A stretch of 64,000 nucleotides of DNA from Robertmurraya sp047302285. Lineage in GTDB: Bacteria > Bacillota > Bacilli > Bacillales > Cytobacillaceae. The stretch lies in assembly GCF_047302285.1 (NCBI RefSeq), contig NZ_CP154845.1, positions 1,860,001-1,924,000 on the forward strand. The letters are read 5' to 3'. Made by a program: the position numbers and the translations under genes. Shown here piece by piece: positions 1-8,815 of the stretch. The first letter of the stretch is position 1, and the number at the start of each line of letters is the position of its first letter. The notes beneath the pieces were generated by a model that saw only the letters and a list, made by a program, of their open reading frames with translations, had not been told where the DNA came from and made no database searches.

Positions 1-2
1 AT

Positions 3-791
3 ACGATTAAGTTTTCCTTAATCGGGCGCCCAAATGTGGGGAAATCTTCACTCGTAAATGCAATCCTTGGTGAAGATCGCGTGATCGTAAGCAATATCGC
101 TGGAACCACTCGTGACGCGATTGACTCAATGGTAACGGTAAACAGCCAAAAATATGTCATCATTGACACCGCCGGGATGCGTAAAAAAGGAAAAGTGTAT
201 GAAAGTACAGAGAAATATAGTGTTTTGCGTGCTTTAAGAGCAATTGAAAGATCTGATGTGGTTTTAGTTGTTCTTGACGGGGAAGAAGGCATTATTGAAC
301 AAGATAAAAAAATTGCTGGTTATGCTCATGAAGCGGGACGAGCCATTGTTATTGTGGTGAATAAGTGGGATGCAGTCGAAAAAGATGAAAAAACAATGAA
401 GGATTTTGAACAGAAAATTAGAGACCATTTTCTTTTCTTAGACTATGCTCCAATCGTGTTCTTGTCTGCTCTAACAAAAAAACGGATACATACGTTAGTT
501 CCCATGATTGATATGGCAAGTGAAAACCATATGAGAAGAGTGGAAACGAGCGTCTTGAATGATGTGATCATGGATGCAGTTGCGATGAACCCAACACCAA
601 CAGATAAAGGAAAGAGATTGAAGATTTACTATACAACACAAGTGGCCGTGGGCCCACCAACTTTTGTTGTGTTCGTAAATGACCCAGAATTAATGCACTT
701 CTCGTACCAACGATTTTTAGAAAACCGGATTCGAGACGCATTTGGATTTGAAGGAACACCGATCAAAATATTTGCTCGTGAACGTAAATAA
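3..791 (+). CDS. der: Ribosome-assembly GTPase Der/EngA (3' part)
   Basis: This is the C-terminal 262 residues of Der, a GTPase with two tandem G domains that acts in late 50S ribosomal subunit assembly. The window opens inside the gene, so the first G domain is missing. The second G domain is complete: P-loop GRPNVGKSS (about residues 8-16 of the fragment), G2 GTTRD, G3 DTAGM and G4 NKWD. It is followed by the KH-like C-terminal domain ending FEGTPIKIFARERK, which is typical of the family. gpsA follows 68 bp downstream, as in B. subtilis. Identification is very secure. Confidence 0.97.
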   Translation, partial: TIKFSLIGRPNVGKSSLVNAILGEDRVIVSNIAGTTRDAIDSMVTVNSQKYVIIDTAGMRKKGKVYESTEKYSVLRALRAIERSDVVLVVLDGEEGIIEQDKKIAGYAHEAGRAIVIVVNKWDAVEKDEKTMKDFEQKIRDHFLFLDYAPIVFLSALTKKRIHTLVPMIDMASENHMRRVETSVLNDVIMDAVAMNPTPTDKGKRLKIYYTTQVAVGPPTFVVFVNDPELMHFSYQRFLENRIRDAFGFEGTPIKIFARERK

Positions 792-859
792 TTGCTTGAT
801 AAAAGCTTACCTATTTAAGCATTGAACTTTTTCTTAATAAAAGTTAAGGACGTGATCTT

Positions 860-1915
860 GTGGAAAGAAAAAGAGAAATAATTTCCGTAATCGGTGCAGG
901 TAGCTGGGGTACAGCATTGGCAATGGTACTAGCAGATAATGGGCATGAGGTCAGATTATGGGGACATAATCCACAACAAATTGAAGAAATCAATGAGAAA
1001 CATAGTAATGAGAAGTATTTACCTGGGGTTGAACTACCGCAGGAGATCGTAGGTTATTCTTCTTTGCAAACGGCACTAAGCAACACTGAACTCATTCTTT
1101 TGGCAGTTCCAACTAAAGCGATTCGTGAGGTGCTCAAGAAGATTCAGGAGGTTCAAGAGAACCCACTTACCATTGTTCATGTGAGTAAGGGAATCGAACC
1201 TGATACATTAATGACCATTTCAGAAATGATCGAAGATGAAATGGCAGAAGATTTGCTAAAGGATGTCGTTGTACTTTCTGGACCAAGCCATGCAGAAGAA
1301 GTGAGCAGACGATTTATAACAACTGTAACTGCTTCTTCGAAAAATCTGGAAGCAGCTGAAAGAGTACAAGATTTATTTATCAATTCCTATTTTCGAGTCT
1401 ATACAAACCCAGATATCATTGGTGTGGAAATTGGAGGGGCACTAAAGAATATCATTGCCCTTGCTGCAGGGATTACGGATGGGCTTGGCTATGGTGACAA
1501 TGCAAAAGCTGCTCTTATAACAAGAGGTTTAGCTGAAATTGCCCGTCTCGGCACTAAAATGGGGGCAAGTCCTTTAACCTTTTCTGGGTTGACGGGGATT
1601 GGCGATTTGATCGTTACGTGCACTAGTGTTCATTCAAGAAACTGGAGAGCGGGAAATTTATTAGGAAAAGGGCAAAATCTTCAAGAAGTATTGGACAACA
1701 TGGGAATGGTCGTTGAAGGGGTTCGAACAACGAAGGCAGCTAACCAGCTAGCTGATAAATTTCAGGTGAAAATGCCGATTACAAAAGCTTTATACAATGT
1801 TCTTTTCAATGATGCAAGTCCGAAAGATGAAGTGGATTCATTAATGTCCCGAGTAAAAACACATGAAATGGAGGACTTAGCGAACGTACTTTCGAATGAA
1901 CAGTTAGAATCGTGA
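860..1915 (+). CDS. gpsA: NAD(P)-dependent glycerol-3-phosphate dehydrogenase
   Basis: GpsA reduces dihydroxyacetone phosphate to sn-glycerol-3-phosphate, the precursor of membrane phospholipids, in the cytoplasm. The 351-residue protein starts with a Rossmann motif (GAGSWGTALA, about residues 11-20). It carries the catalytic-lysine region GGALKNIIALAAG (about 193-205) and the C-terminal-domain motif SGLTGIGDLIVTC. The GTG start at 860 is preceded by AAGGA with good spacing. Length fits the family (about 340-350 aa). It lies directly after der, and a terminator follows about 140 bp downstream. Confidence 0.96.
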   Translation: MERKREIISVIGAGSWGTALAMVLADNGHEVRLWGHNPQQIEEINEKHSNEKYLPGVELPQEIVGYSSLQTALSNTELILLAVPTKAIREVLKKIQEVQENPLTIVHVSKGIEPDTLMTISEMIEDEMAEDLLKDVVVLSGPSHAEEVSRRFITTVTASSKNLEAAERVQDLFINSYFRVYTNPDIIGVEIGGALKNIIALAAGITDGLGYGDNAKAALITRGLAEIARLGTKMGASPLTFSGLTGIGDLIVTCTSVHSRNWRAGNLLGKGQNLQEVLDNMGMVVEGVRTTKAANQLADKFQVKMPITKALYNVLFNDASPKDEVDSLMSRVKTHEMEDLANVLSNEQLES

Positions 1916-2057
1916 TTAGTTTTTGAAGTCGTCTGTATGTCTATAATATTTTCAAAATATAGGCTTTCGAGGATGCGATATATCTCAGCAATGCATACAA
2001 TGGGAGCGAAGCAAACTGGTGAAATGAACAGGGTGTATGGTGTATTTAGTCAATTTG

Positions 2058-2101
2058 GCTAAAGTAAAGAGCGGCCCCCTACTTTACTTTAGCTTTTTTT
2101 A
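2058..2101 (+). terminator. Rho-independent terminator after gpsA
   Basis: A perfect 12-bp stem (2058-2069 with 2082-2093) and a 12-nt C-rich loop are followed by a run of T. It ends the der-gpsA transcript before yphE. Confidence 0.85.
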
Positions 2102-2196
2102 GTTCCTATGTTATAATATTTCGGAAAATGGCATCTGATGGCACTATTAGATCCATCTATTAATTGAGTTTATAGTCTTTCGAAGGAGTTGGGTAT

Positions 2197-2397
2197 ATGT
2201 CACCAGGTATGTTAAAAATGTGGATCTCGATCGCTGGAATGGGGTTTATGTTTATCTCGATTATGATGATTTATTTAAGCCGTTTTAAAATTAAAAATAG
2301 TGTAATCAAATTCATTACAGCTCTAATTGCATACGTCTTAATGATTTTAAGCGGAATTATTATTTTTCTTGTTGTTATTAGTGGCCCAACAACATAA
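2197..2397 (+). CDS. yphE: Small membrane protein YphE (DUF2768-like)
   Basis: A 66-residue protein made almost entirely of two transmembrane helices (about residues 7-28 and 36-62), joined by a short basic turn (SRFKIKNSVIK). Its length and place between gpsA and yphF match B. subtilis YphE, a small membrane protein of unknown function. A GAAGGAG Shine-Dalgarno sequence precedes the ATG. I cannot infer a biochemical role from sequence. The assignment rests on synteny and topology. Confidence 0.8.
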   Translation: MSPGMLKMWISIAGMGFMFISIMMIYLSRFKIKNSVIKFITALIAYVLMILSGIIIFLVVISGPTT

Positions 2398-2436
2398 AGG
2401 TTTTCATCATTACATAGAATAGAAGGATTGATTCAT

Positions 2437-3150
2437 ATGAAAAAAGGAATGCGTGTATTGCTCATTTGCCTGATCACATCCGCTATTTTAACGGGCTGTG
2501 CTTATCCACAGGACAAGTTAGCTCAAAATCAAACACCTTATCAAGACCAGGTTGTAGCTGTACAATCAGCAGTTGAAAGATTTCAAGAGGATAAAGGCGG
2601 AATTCTTCCGATAAAAACGAAGGAAAATGATACACCCATTTATCAAAAGTATTTGATAGATTTCAAGCAACTAGTTCCACAATATATGGCTGAGCCACCA
2701 GGAAATGCGTTCGAATCAGGTGGTATTTTTCAGTATGTCCTAATTGATGTAGAAACAAATCCAACTGTAAAAATATTTGATTTAAGAATGGCAGAAATGA
2801 TTCGTGATATTAATTTACGCATCTCGATGCAGGATTATCCACCTTATAAAGAAAGAGTTGCTGATGGGCTATTCTCTTTAGATTACGAAAAGCTTGGTTT
2901 CAAAGAGGAGCCAGTAGTCATGAGCCCCTTCTCAAACCAAGACTTGCCGTTCGTGATCAATGGGAATGCGGAAGTGTTTGTAGATTATCGAAAGGATCTG
3001 TACCAGCTTTTTCAAGATGATCCATCACTTTTTGAACCGGGGACTGACGTTAGGCCCCTTTTACTTGAGGATTCATTATTTGTTCCAGCCTACTCTCTTC
3101 CTTATACGATTGATGCCAAAACAAATGAAATCATTTTTAGACCTTCTTGA
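2437..3150 (+). CDS. yphF: Lipoprotein YphF
   Basis: A 237-residue predicted lipoprotein. A basic N-terminus (MKKGMR), a hydrophobic stretch and the lipobox LTGC (Cys about residue 20) mark export and lipid attachment to the outer face of the membrane. The mature part has no catalytic motif I recognise. The ATG at 2437 was preferred over a TTG 9 nt upstream because AGAAGGA at 2421-2427 is spaced correctly for it. Position next to yphE and spoIVA matches B. subtilis yphF, whose function is not known. Confidence 0.83.
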   Translation: MKKGMRVLLICLITSAILTGCAYPQDKLAQNQTPYQDQVVAVQSAVERFQEDKGGILPIKTKENDTPIYQKYLIDFKQLVPQYMAEPPGNAFESGGIFQYVLIDVETNPTVKIFDLRMAEMIRDINLRISMQDYPPYKERVADGLFSLDYEKLGFKEEPVVMSPFSNQDLPFVINGNAEVFVDYRKDLYQLFQDDPSLFEPGTDVRPLLLEDSLFVPAYSLPYTIDAKTNEIIFRPS

Positions 3151-3476
3151 CCATATTTTCATACCGAAATTTACAGTCATAACCCTTTTCTTACGGAATA
3201 TATTGTAGGAGAAGGGTTTTTATTATACTTAATCCGTTTCATTTTGAGTAAAGAAGAGAACTTAAGAAATGAATTTTTCTCATAATTCCTTTTAACTGGA
3301 ATGAAGAAATTCACAAATAAGGAGGTAATTTTTAAGAAAACTGTCATAACGGAGTAGGACAACGTCATACACATATATTGTCAAAGTATCGTAACAAATT
3401 CGATATGAAGGTTTCAAATGGTAATAAATTAGGATAGCTATTATCCCACTAACTCATGATTTCGGGAGGGGATCAC
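3151..3476 (+). promoter_or_regulatory. spoIVA upstream region with candidate sigma-E promoter
   Basis: This gene-free stretch starts with a terminator-like hairpin for yphF (stem 3181-3191 with 3207-3218, then a T run). A candidate sigma-E promoter follows: TCATAAC at 3344-3350 as the -35 region and CATACACA at 3366-3373 as the -10, 15 bp apart. Sigma-E control of spoIVA is established in B. subtilis. The promoter position here is inferred from motif match only. Confidence 0.45.
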
Positions 3477-4955
3477 TTGGAAAAGGTAGATATTTTTAAG
3501 GATATCGCTGAAAGAACGGGCGGTGATATTTATTTAGGTGTTGTAGGAGCAGTTCGAACAGGTAAATCAACTTTTATCAAGAAATTCATGGAGCTTGTCG
3601 TTCTACCTAATATGGATAACGAAGCAGAGCGAGCTCGTACCCAAGATGAACTGCCTCAAAGTGCAGCGGGAAGAACGATTATGACGACAGAACCCAAGTT
3701 TGTTCCTAATCAAGCAGCAACTGTTCATGTCAGTGAAGGATTGGATGTCAATATTCGTCTAGTAGATTGTGTAGGGTATACGGTCCCAGGAGCGAAAGGA
3801 TACGAGGATGAAAATGGTCCCCGAATGATTAATACTCCTTGGTACGAAGAGCCGATTCCGTTCCATGAAGCTGCTGAAATTGGCACAAGAAAGGTCATTC
3901 AAGAGCATTCTACTATTGGTGTTGTTGTGACAACAGATGGGACAATAGGAGAAATCCCAAGATTCGATTATATTGAAGCAGAAGAGAGAGTCATAGAAGA
4001 GCTAAAAGAGGTTGGAAAACCATTCATTATGGTTATTAATAGCGTTCAGCCACATCATCCAAATACGGAATCTCTTCGCAATGAATTGGCTGAAAAGTAT
4101 GACATTCCAGTACTTGCGATGAGTATTGAAGGAATGCGAGAAGCGGATGTATTAAATGTCATGCGAGAAGCATTATATGAATTCCCAGTACTTGAGGTTA
4201 ACGTTAATCTTCCAAGCTGGGTCATGGTATTAAAGGAAGACCACTGGTTACGAGAAAGCTACCAGGAAGCTGTGAAGGATACAGTAAAAGATATTAAGAG
4301 ACTACGTGATGTAGATCGGGTCGTTCATCTCTTCAGTGACTATGAATTTATTGATCGAGCAGGTTTAGCGGGCATCGAAATGGGTCAAGGGGTAGCTGAA
4401 ATTGACTTATTTGCTCCCGATGAGCTTTACGATGACATCTTAAAAGAAATTGTCGGTGTGGAAATTAGGGGAAGAGACCACTTGCTAGAATTAATGCAAG
4501 ATTTTGCACACGCCAAGCAAGAATATGACCAAATTTCAGATGCGCTGAAAATGGTGAAACAAACAGGATATGGAATTGCTGCTCCAACACTTGCTGACAT
4601 GAGTTTAGACGAGCCGGAAATCATTCGTCAAGGTGCTAGATTCGGAGTCAGATTAAAAGCTGTTGCTCCATCTATCCATATGATTAAGGTTGATGTTGAA
4701 TCAGAATTCGCACCAATTATCGGTACAGAAAAACAAAGCGAAGAGCTTGTACGATACTTAATGCAGGACTTTGAGGATGATCCGTTATCGATATGGAACT
4801 CTGATATTTTCGGTAGAAGCCTAAGCTCTATCGTAAGAGAAGGAATTCAAGCTAAGCTTTCCTTAATGCCAGAAAATGCAAGATATAAATTAAAAGAAAC
4901 GCTTGAAAGAATCATTAATGAAGGTTCAGGCGGCTTAATCGCTATTATTCTGTAA
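3477..4955 (+). CDS. spoIVA: Stage IV sporulation protein A, spore-coat ATPase
   Basis: SpoIVA is the ATPase that polymerises on the forespore surface to form the basement layer on which the spore coat is built. The protein has 492 residues from the TTG at 3477, which has GGGAGGGGAT in front of it and matches the length of the B. subtilis protein. Visible features are an N-terminal P-loop (GAVRTGKSTF, about residues 21-30), a Walker-B-like VDCVG around residue 97, and the conserved C-terminal end that contacts the membrane-anchoring peptide SpoVM. Mother-cell expression by sigma-E is expected. Confidence 0.97.
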   Translation: MEKVDIFKDIAERTGGDIYLGVVGAVRTGKSTFIKKFMELVVLPNMDNEAERARTQDELPQSAAGRTIMTTEPKFVPNQAATVHVSEGLDVNIRLVDCVGYTVPGAKGYEDENGPRMINTPWYEEPIPFHEAAEIGTRKVIQEHSTIGVVVTTDGTIGEIPRFDYIEAEERVIEELKEVGKPFIMVINSVQPHHPNTESLRNELAEKYDIPVLAMSIEGMREADVLNVMREALYEFPVLEVNVNLPSWVMVLKEDHWLRESYQEAVKDTVKDIKRLRDVDRVVHLFSDYEFIDRAGLAGIEMGQGVAEIDLFAPDELYDDILKEIVGVEIRGRDHLLELMQDFAHAKQEYDQISDALKMVKQTGYGIAAPTLADMSLDEPEIIRQGARFGVRLKAVAPSIHMIKVDVESEFAPIIGTEKQSEELVRYLMQDFEDDPLSIWNSDIFGRSLSSIVREGIQAKLSLMPENARYKLKETLERIINEGSGGLIAIIL

Positions 4956-4960
4956 GCATC

Positions 4961-4988
4961 AAGACTCCAAAAATGGGGTCTTTTTTTT
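4961..4988 (+). terminator. Terminator after spoIVA
   Basis: An 8-bp stem (AAGACTCC with GGGGTCTT, one G-T pair) closes on a short loop and is followed directly by eight T residues. Confidence 0.85.
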
Positions 4989-5428
4989 GTCTCAAAGTAT
5001 TCAATTTCATCGACAAAATCATGCAAAAGCCTCTTTAAAAAGAAAAGATTACCATCATTTCGCTAAATTTTCTTGATAACATCAAATGATTGTGATAATC
5101 TTTTAACAGAATTACTGATGAAAGCGACTAAAAGCCTTATAAATTAAGGTTTTTTAACAGAAAAGCGTTGAAATCTTGATTTTTATCATTTAATATATGG
5201 AAAGAGGTTCATTCAATTTGCATCGTGAGAACATCACATCTACTTGAGTGGATAAGCCTTTTTTTGTAAAAATTCCTTTGTTTTTACCTATTGACCATGT
5301 AAAATGGCTGAAAATGGGGATAAATACTAGTCGCTACGTATAGAAATCAGTAATTTTGTTTACAAATGATGATAAGAATGCAATTTTCAACTAAAATGAG
5401 TCGAATTCTTTGGGAGGAGGTGAAAGGC
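4989..5428 (+). promoter_or_regulatory. Long untranslated region upstream of hbs
   Basis: About 440 bp with no credible gene. It is AT-rich and must hold the hbs promoter or promoters. A weak candidate is TTGTTT near 5279 with TAAAAT about 16 bp downstream. The hbs Shine-Dalgarno sequence, TGGGAGGAGGTGA, is unusually strong and ends a few bases before the ATG. No hairpin typical of a known riboswitch was recognised. Confidence 0.35.
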
Positions 5429-5701
5429 ATGAACAAGACAGAACTAGTTAATGCGGTTGCAGAAAGCAGTGAACTTTCTAAAAAGGACGCTACTAAAGCA
5501 GTTGACGCAGTATTTGATTCAATCTTAAATGCTTTAAAAGATGGTGATAAAGTACAACTAATCGGTTTCGGAAACTTTGAGGTACGTGAGCGTGCGGCTC
5601 GTAAAGGTCGTAATCCTCAAACTGGAGAAGAAATTGAAATCTCTGCTAGCAAGGTACCTGCTTTCAAACCAGGTAAGGCGCTTAAAGATGCAGTGAAGTA
5701 A
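5429..5701 (+). CDS. hbs: DNA-binding protein HU (HBsu)
   Basis: HU is the small histone-like dimer that bends and compacts the nucleoid. The 90-residue protein shows the whole family pattern: MNKTELVNAVA at the start, the IGFGNFEVRERAARKGRNP signature that enters the DNA-binding arm (about residues 45-63), and the closing segment PAFKPGKALKDAV. An upstream in-frame ATG would add 21 residues. The start at 5429 fits the family and has a near-perfect Shine-Dalgarno sequence. A terminator follows. Confidence 0.98.
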   Translation: MNKTELVNAVAESSELSKKDATKAVDAVFDSILNALKDGDKVQLIGFGNFEVRERAARKGRNPQTGEEIEISASKVPAFKPGKALKDAVK

Positions 5702-5770
5702 TTACATAAAGTACTTTATACTTTAGATAAGATATTTTGCTCAGATTCGAGTGGGTATTCTTATCTTCTT

Positions 5771-5804
5771 TAAAAAGGTCCACGTTTATACGTGGCCTTT
5801 TTAT
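5771..5804 (+). terminator. Terminator after hbs
   Basis: A 13-bp stem (5772-5784 with 5791-5803) around a 6-nt loop leads into a T-rich tract. It directly precedes the cloverleaf repeat. Confidence 0.9.
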
Positions 5805-5821
5805 TTTTTTGTCGATAACGC

Positions 5822-5966
5822 GATTTTTGGCTCATTTCGTGAGAAACCTCGGTTTCTCACTTCTTTCAGCTATTCGCTGAAAGGTAGCTCTGAAACGATG
5901 AAACGCTTGGGGAAAGCTAGCTTTCCTCCGCGTTTCATCGTTTCAGAGCAAAATGAGCCAAAAATC
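5822..5966. repeat. 145-nt cloverleaf-like structured repeat
   Basis: Four nested, perfectly complementary helices fill this intergenic segment. The outer stem pairs 5822-5837 with 5951-5966 (16 bp). Arm A pairs 5839-5848 with 5851-5860 (10 bp). Arm B pairs 5863-5870 with 5876-5883 (8 bp). Arm C pairs 5887-5906 with 5930-5949 (20 bp) and carries an inner 16-nt palindrome at 5911-5926. Nearly every base is paired. It could be a mobile palindromic repeat (a non-autonomous REP- or bcr-like unit) or a structured RNA. The sequence alone does not separate these. An open reading frame across it is incidental. Confidence 0.8.
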
Positions 5967-6089
5967 AATAGCACATATTATATTTCAAAGTTGAATTCCT
6001 TCTTTTTGCCTGTATTTCGTTAGTTGTGCTAAGATGTTAATGTTATATTTATTGTTACTAGAAGAGGATTAGGCTGAGGAGGATTTATC

Positions 6090-6656
6090 ATGTCAAACGT
6101 CAATCGTGCCCAAATTGAAGAGGCGGTACGTTTAATATTAGAAGCAGTAGGGGATGACCCGAATCGAGAAGGAGTATTAGATACACCGAAACGTGTGGCA
6201 AAAATGTATGAAGAAGTATTCCAAGGAATAAACCAAGATCCACGTGAGTATTTTGAAACGATTTTTAGCGAGGATCATGAAGAATTGGTTTTAGTTAAAG
6301 ATATCCCGTTCTACTCCATGTGTGAACATCATCTTGTTCCTTTTTACGGGAAGGCGCATGTAGCTTATATTCCAAGGAATGGACGAGTAACAGGCTTGAG
6401 TAAACTAGCAAGGGCGGTTGAGGCTGTTGCGAAAAGACCACAGCTTCAAGAACGAATCACGTCAACAGTTGCTGATGCGATGATGGAAAAACTTGAACCA
6501 CATGGTGTGATGATTGTGGTAGAAGCTGAACATATGTGTATGACGATGCGCGGTGTCAAAAAACCGGGAGCGAAAACGGTGACTACTGCAGTAAGGGGCA
6601 CTTTAGCAGAGGATAGTACTGCTAGAGCTGAAATTTTATCGTTAATTAAACAATAA
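6090..6656 (+). CDS. folE: GTP cyclohydrolase I
   Basis: FolE (MtrA in B. subtilis) converts GTP to 7,8-dihydroneopterin triphosphate, the first step of folate synthesis. The protein has 188 residues, close to the family's usual 190. The zinc and active-site motif FYSMCEHHLVPF is at about residues 72-83. The second zinc Cys and the GTP-binding region lie in HMCMTMRGVKKPG (about 150-162). The ATG has AGGAGG upstream. It is followed by mtrB as in B. subtilis, but a terminator-like hairpin lies between them. Confidence 0.97.
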   Translation: MSNVNRAQIEEAVRLILEAVGDDPNREGVLDTPKRVAKMYEEVFQGINQDPREYFETIFSEDHEELVLVKDIPFYSMCEHHLVPFYGKAHVAYIPRNGRVTGLSKLARAVEAVAKRPQLQERITSTVADAMMEKLEPHGVMIVVEAEHMCMTMRGVKKPGAKTVTTAVRGTLAEDSTARAEILSLIKQ

Positions 6657-6666
6657 GGGACAATCC

Positions 6667-6705
6667 AGTATCGACTAAATTGTGAAGTTTAGTCGATACT
6701 TTTTA
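6667..6705 (+). terminator. Terminator between folE and mtrB
   Basis: A perfect 13-bp stem (6667-6679 with 6688-6700) with an 8-nt loop and a T5 tail. It suggests mtrB has its own promoter here. Confidence 0.88.
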
Positions 6706-6823
6706 AAATAGTTGAAGTAGAATTAGCAAAAGTTATATGAAAATGAAGGCAATAATTGTTATGATGATTGTACGGCAACTTTTAAAGCCATAATAATCAT
6801 GATTAAATGGAGATGTGGTTCGG

Positions 6824-7057
6824 ATGGATAACAAACCAAATGGTGAATATTTAGTGATAAAAGCAATTGAAGATGGTGTAAATGTTATTGGACTCACACG
6901 TGGAACGGACACGCGTTTTCATCACTCTGAGAAGCTAGATAAAGGAGAGGTCATGATTGCTCAGTTTACAGAGCATACTTCTGCTATAAAAATAAGAGGA
7001 AATGCTAAAATCATGACTTCGTATGGAGAAATAGAAAGCGAACAGAAAGAGAAATAA
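6824..7057 (+). CDS. mtrB: trp RNA-binding attenuation protein (TRAP)
   Basis: TRAP forms an 11-subunit ring that binds tryptophan and then GAG/UAG repeats in trp-related leader RNAs, lowering their expression. The 77-residue protein keeps the core almost unchanged: IKAIEDGVNVIGLTRGTDT, then FHHSEKLDKGEV and AQFTEHTSAIKIRG, which hold the tryptophan-binding and RNA-contacting residues. The ATG at 6824 was chosen because GGAG at 6809-6812 is well spaced for it. The GTG at 6815 would be too close. Its usual target, the trp operon, is not in the nearby aromatic cluster. Confidence 0.96.
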   Translation: MDNKPNGEYLVIKAIEDGVNVIGLTRGTDTRFHHSEKLDKGEVMIAQFTEHTSAIKIRGNAKIMTSYGEIESEQKEK

Positions 7058-7122
7058 AAAACGTTTCCAAGGTGGTAATATAGTTAATATCAAACAAAAT
7101 ACTGAATTATCTATATTTTTAT

Positions 7123-7157
7123 TAAAAGGACCATAGTAGGGCCTTTTATGATATAAT
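7123..7157 (+). promoter_or_regulatory. Hairpin and extended -10 upstream of hepS
   Basis: A short hairpin (AAAAGG with CCTTTT, 7124-7147) may end mtrB. It is followed at 7149-7157 by TGATATAAT, an extended -10 match, without a clear -35. This is a likely promoter for hepS-menG-hepT. The match is by eye only. Confidence 0.35.
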
Positions 7158-7231
7158 TGTCCAAGTGTTTTATTTTTGCGAGTAACGGCTAAAAAGTGAC
7201 AATAGAATCTAGCGGATACAAGGGTGATTTC

Positions 7232-8053
7232 ATGCTAAACCTTCAACAAAAACTAGAATATGTTCGGGAAAAAATAGAAGGAAAGATCCATCATCCCTTC
7301 TTAGCACAAAATATTGAAGCACCAGTAATTGATGAAGATAAGCTTTTCTTTCTTGTCTCTTTTCTAGATGATCTAAATGTTTCCATTGAAGACATTGAAC
7401 ACTATGTTGTACCTACGATGTTATTGCAAATTGCTCTTGATACTCATGATTTGGTGACGAATGACCTTTCAGGAGATGCTAATTTAAAGAATCGGCAATT
7501 AACGGTACTCGCAGGGGTATACTATAGTGGCCTTTATTATAAAATTTTGGCAGAAAAGGATAATATTGAAGTGATCCGCTTACTTGCTGAGGGAATTGAA
7601 ACGATTAACGATCAAAAAATTATCGTTTATCAGCAAGAACTTGATGGAATCGAAAAACTTATGGAATGCCTTAAGAATATAGAAGCATCGTTACATAAGA
7701 AACTAGTCAAGCATTTACATGCAAACGGTTGGGATGAAATTATTTCCAACTTCTTATTAATAAAACGATTGAGCAAAGAAAGAGACCTGTTTGTGAAGTC
7801 TCAAACATCCGTTGTATTTGATGGTATAAAGAAATTGGTTTTTCCAAGGCATGAACAAACACTGAAAGAATTATCAAATGAGCAAAAAAATCATTTGGTT
7901 TTTATTTGTGATAAATATATTAGCTTTTATAAAGAAATGTTAGTGAAAGCAAAAAATAAATTGCCGCTTGTCAATGAAGCGGTTGAAAGTAGAATCGAAA
8001 AAGTATTAAAGCAACATCAAATCGTTGTGAAATCGCTTGTGGAAGAAGGGTAA
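7232..8053 (+). CDS. hepS: Heptaprenyl diphosphate synthase component I
   Basis: HepS is the small, non-catalytic subunit that pairs with HepT to make the C35 side chain of menaquinone-7. The 273-residue helical protein begins at the ATG at 7232 (GGGTGAT upstream). It carries the family region around ALDTHDLVTNDLSGD followed by KNRQLTVLAGVYYSGLYY. No DDxxD catalytic motif is present, as expected for this subunit. It is followed 4 bp later by menG and then hepT, the standard order. Confidence 0.93.
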   Translation: MLNLQQKLEYVREKIEGKIHHPFLAQNIEAPVIDEDKLFFLVSFLDDLNVSIEDIEHYVVPTMLLQIALDTHDLVTNDLSGDANLKNRQLTVLAGVYYSGLYYKILAEKDNIEVIRLLAEGIETINDQKIIVYQQELDGIEKLMECLKNIEASLHKKLVKHLHANGWDEIISNFLLIKRLSKERDLFVKSQTSVVFDGIKKLVFPRHEQTLKELSNEQKNHLVFICDKYISFYKEMLVKAKNKLPLVNEAVESRIEKVLKQHQIVVKSLVEEG

Positions 8054-8057
8054 GGAA

Positions 8058-8762
8058 ATGAACCAGTCAAAAGAACAACGTGTGCATGGCGTTTTTGAAA
8101 AGATCTCTGATAACTATGATAAGATGAATTCGGTGATCAGCTTTCAAATGCATAAAAAATGGCGTGAAGACACGATGAAAAAGATGAATGTTAAGGCCGG
8201 TTCTAAAGCGTTAGATGTGTGCTGCGGTACAGCTGACTGGACAATTGCCCTAGCCGAAAAAGTCGGTCCAAGTGGAGAAGTGATAGGCTTAGACTTCAGC
8301 AAAAACATGCTCAAAGTTGGCGAAGAAAAAGTGAAGGATTTGCATTTGGGTAATGTTCAGCTTGTACATGGGAATGCGATGGAACTTCCGTTTCCGGATC
8401 ATTCATTTGATTATGTAACGATCGGTTTTGGTCTTAGAAATGTACCAGATTACCTACAGGTTCTAAAGGAAATGAATCGTGTCCTCAAGCCAGGCGGAAT
8501 CGGAGTTTGCTTAGAGACGTCTCAGCCGACAATGTTTGGTTATCGACAGTTATTCTTTTTTTACTTTCGATTTATTATGCCGTTTTTCGGAAAACTTTTT
8601 GCGAAGAGCTATAATGAATATGCTTGGCTGCATGAGTCAGCAAGAGATTTCCCAGGGATGAAAGAACTTGCGAAAATGTTTGAGCAAGCAGGATTCAAAA
8701 AGGTAAGCTACAAGCCATACAGCGGTGGAGCTGCTGCTGTTCATATTGGGCATAAGGAATAA
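8058..8762 (+). CDS. menG: Demethylmenaquinone methyltransferase
   Basis: MenG (UbiE family) adds the final methyl group in menaquinone synthesis using S-adenosylmethionine. The protein has 234 residues from the ATG at 8058 (TAAGGAA upstream). The SAM-binding motif LDVCCGTADWTIAL is at about residues 49-62. LDFSKNML and the family signature GFGLRNVPDYLQVLKEMNRVLKPGG follow. It sits between the two subunits of the prenyl synthase that makes its substrate's tail. Confidence 0.97.
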   Translation: MNQSKEQRVHGVFEKISDNYDKMNSVISFQMHKKWREDTMKKMNVKAGSKALDVCCGTADWTIALAEKVGPSGEVIGLDFSKNMLKVGEEKVKDLHLGNVQLVHGNAMELPFPDHSFDYVTIGFGLRNVPDYLQVLKEMNRVLKPGGIGVCLETSQPTMFGYRQLFFFYFRFIMPFFGKLFAKSYNEYAWLHESARDFPGMKELAKMFEQAGFKKVSYKPYSGGAAAVHIGHKE

Positions 8763-8815
8763 GCTTTAAAGCTCCATTTATTACGTGTTAAAGTTTTTAG
8801 GATTGGTGACGTCAT

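Noticed and set aside
1973..2062. A 29-codon frame between gpsA and yphE
   Set aside because: It has no good Shine-Dalgarno sequence and no similarity I recognise, and it runs into the terminator stem.
5751..6023. A 90-codon open frame downstream of hbs
   Set aside because: It spans the hbs terminator and the perfect cloverleaf repeat, has no ribosome site, and its codons follow the palindromes.
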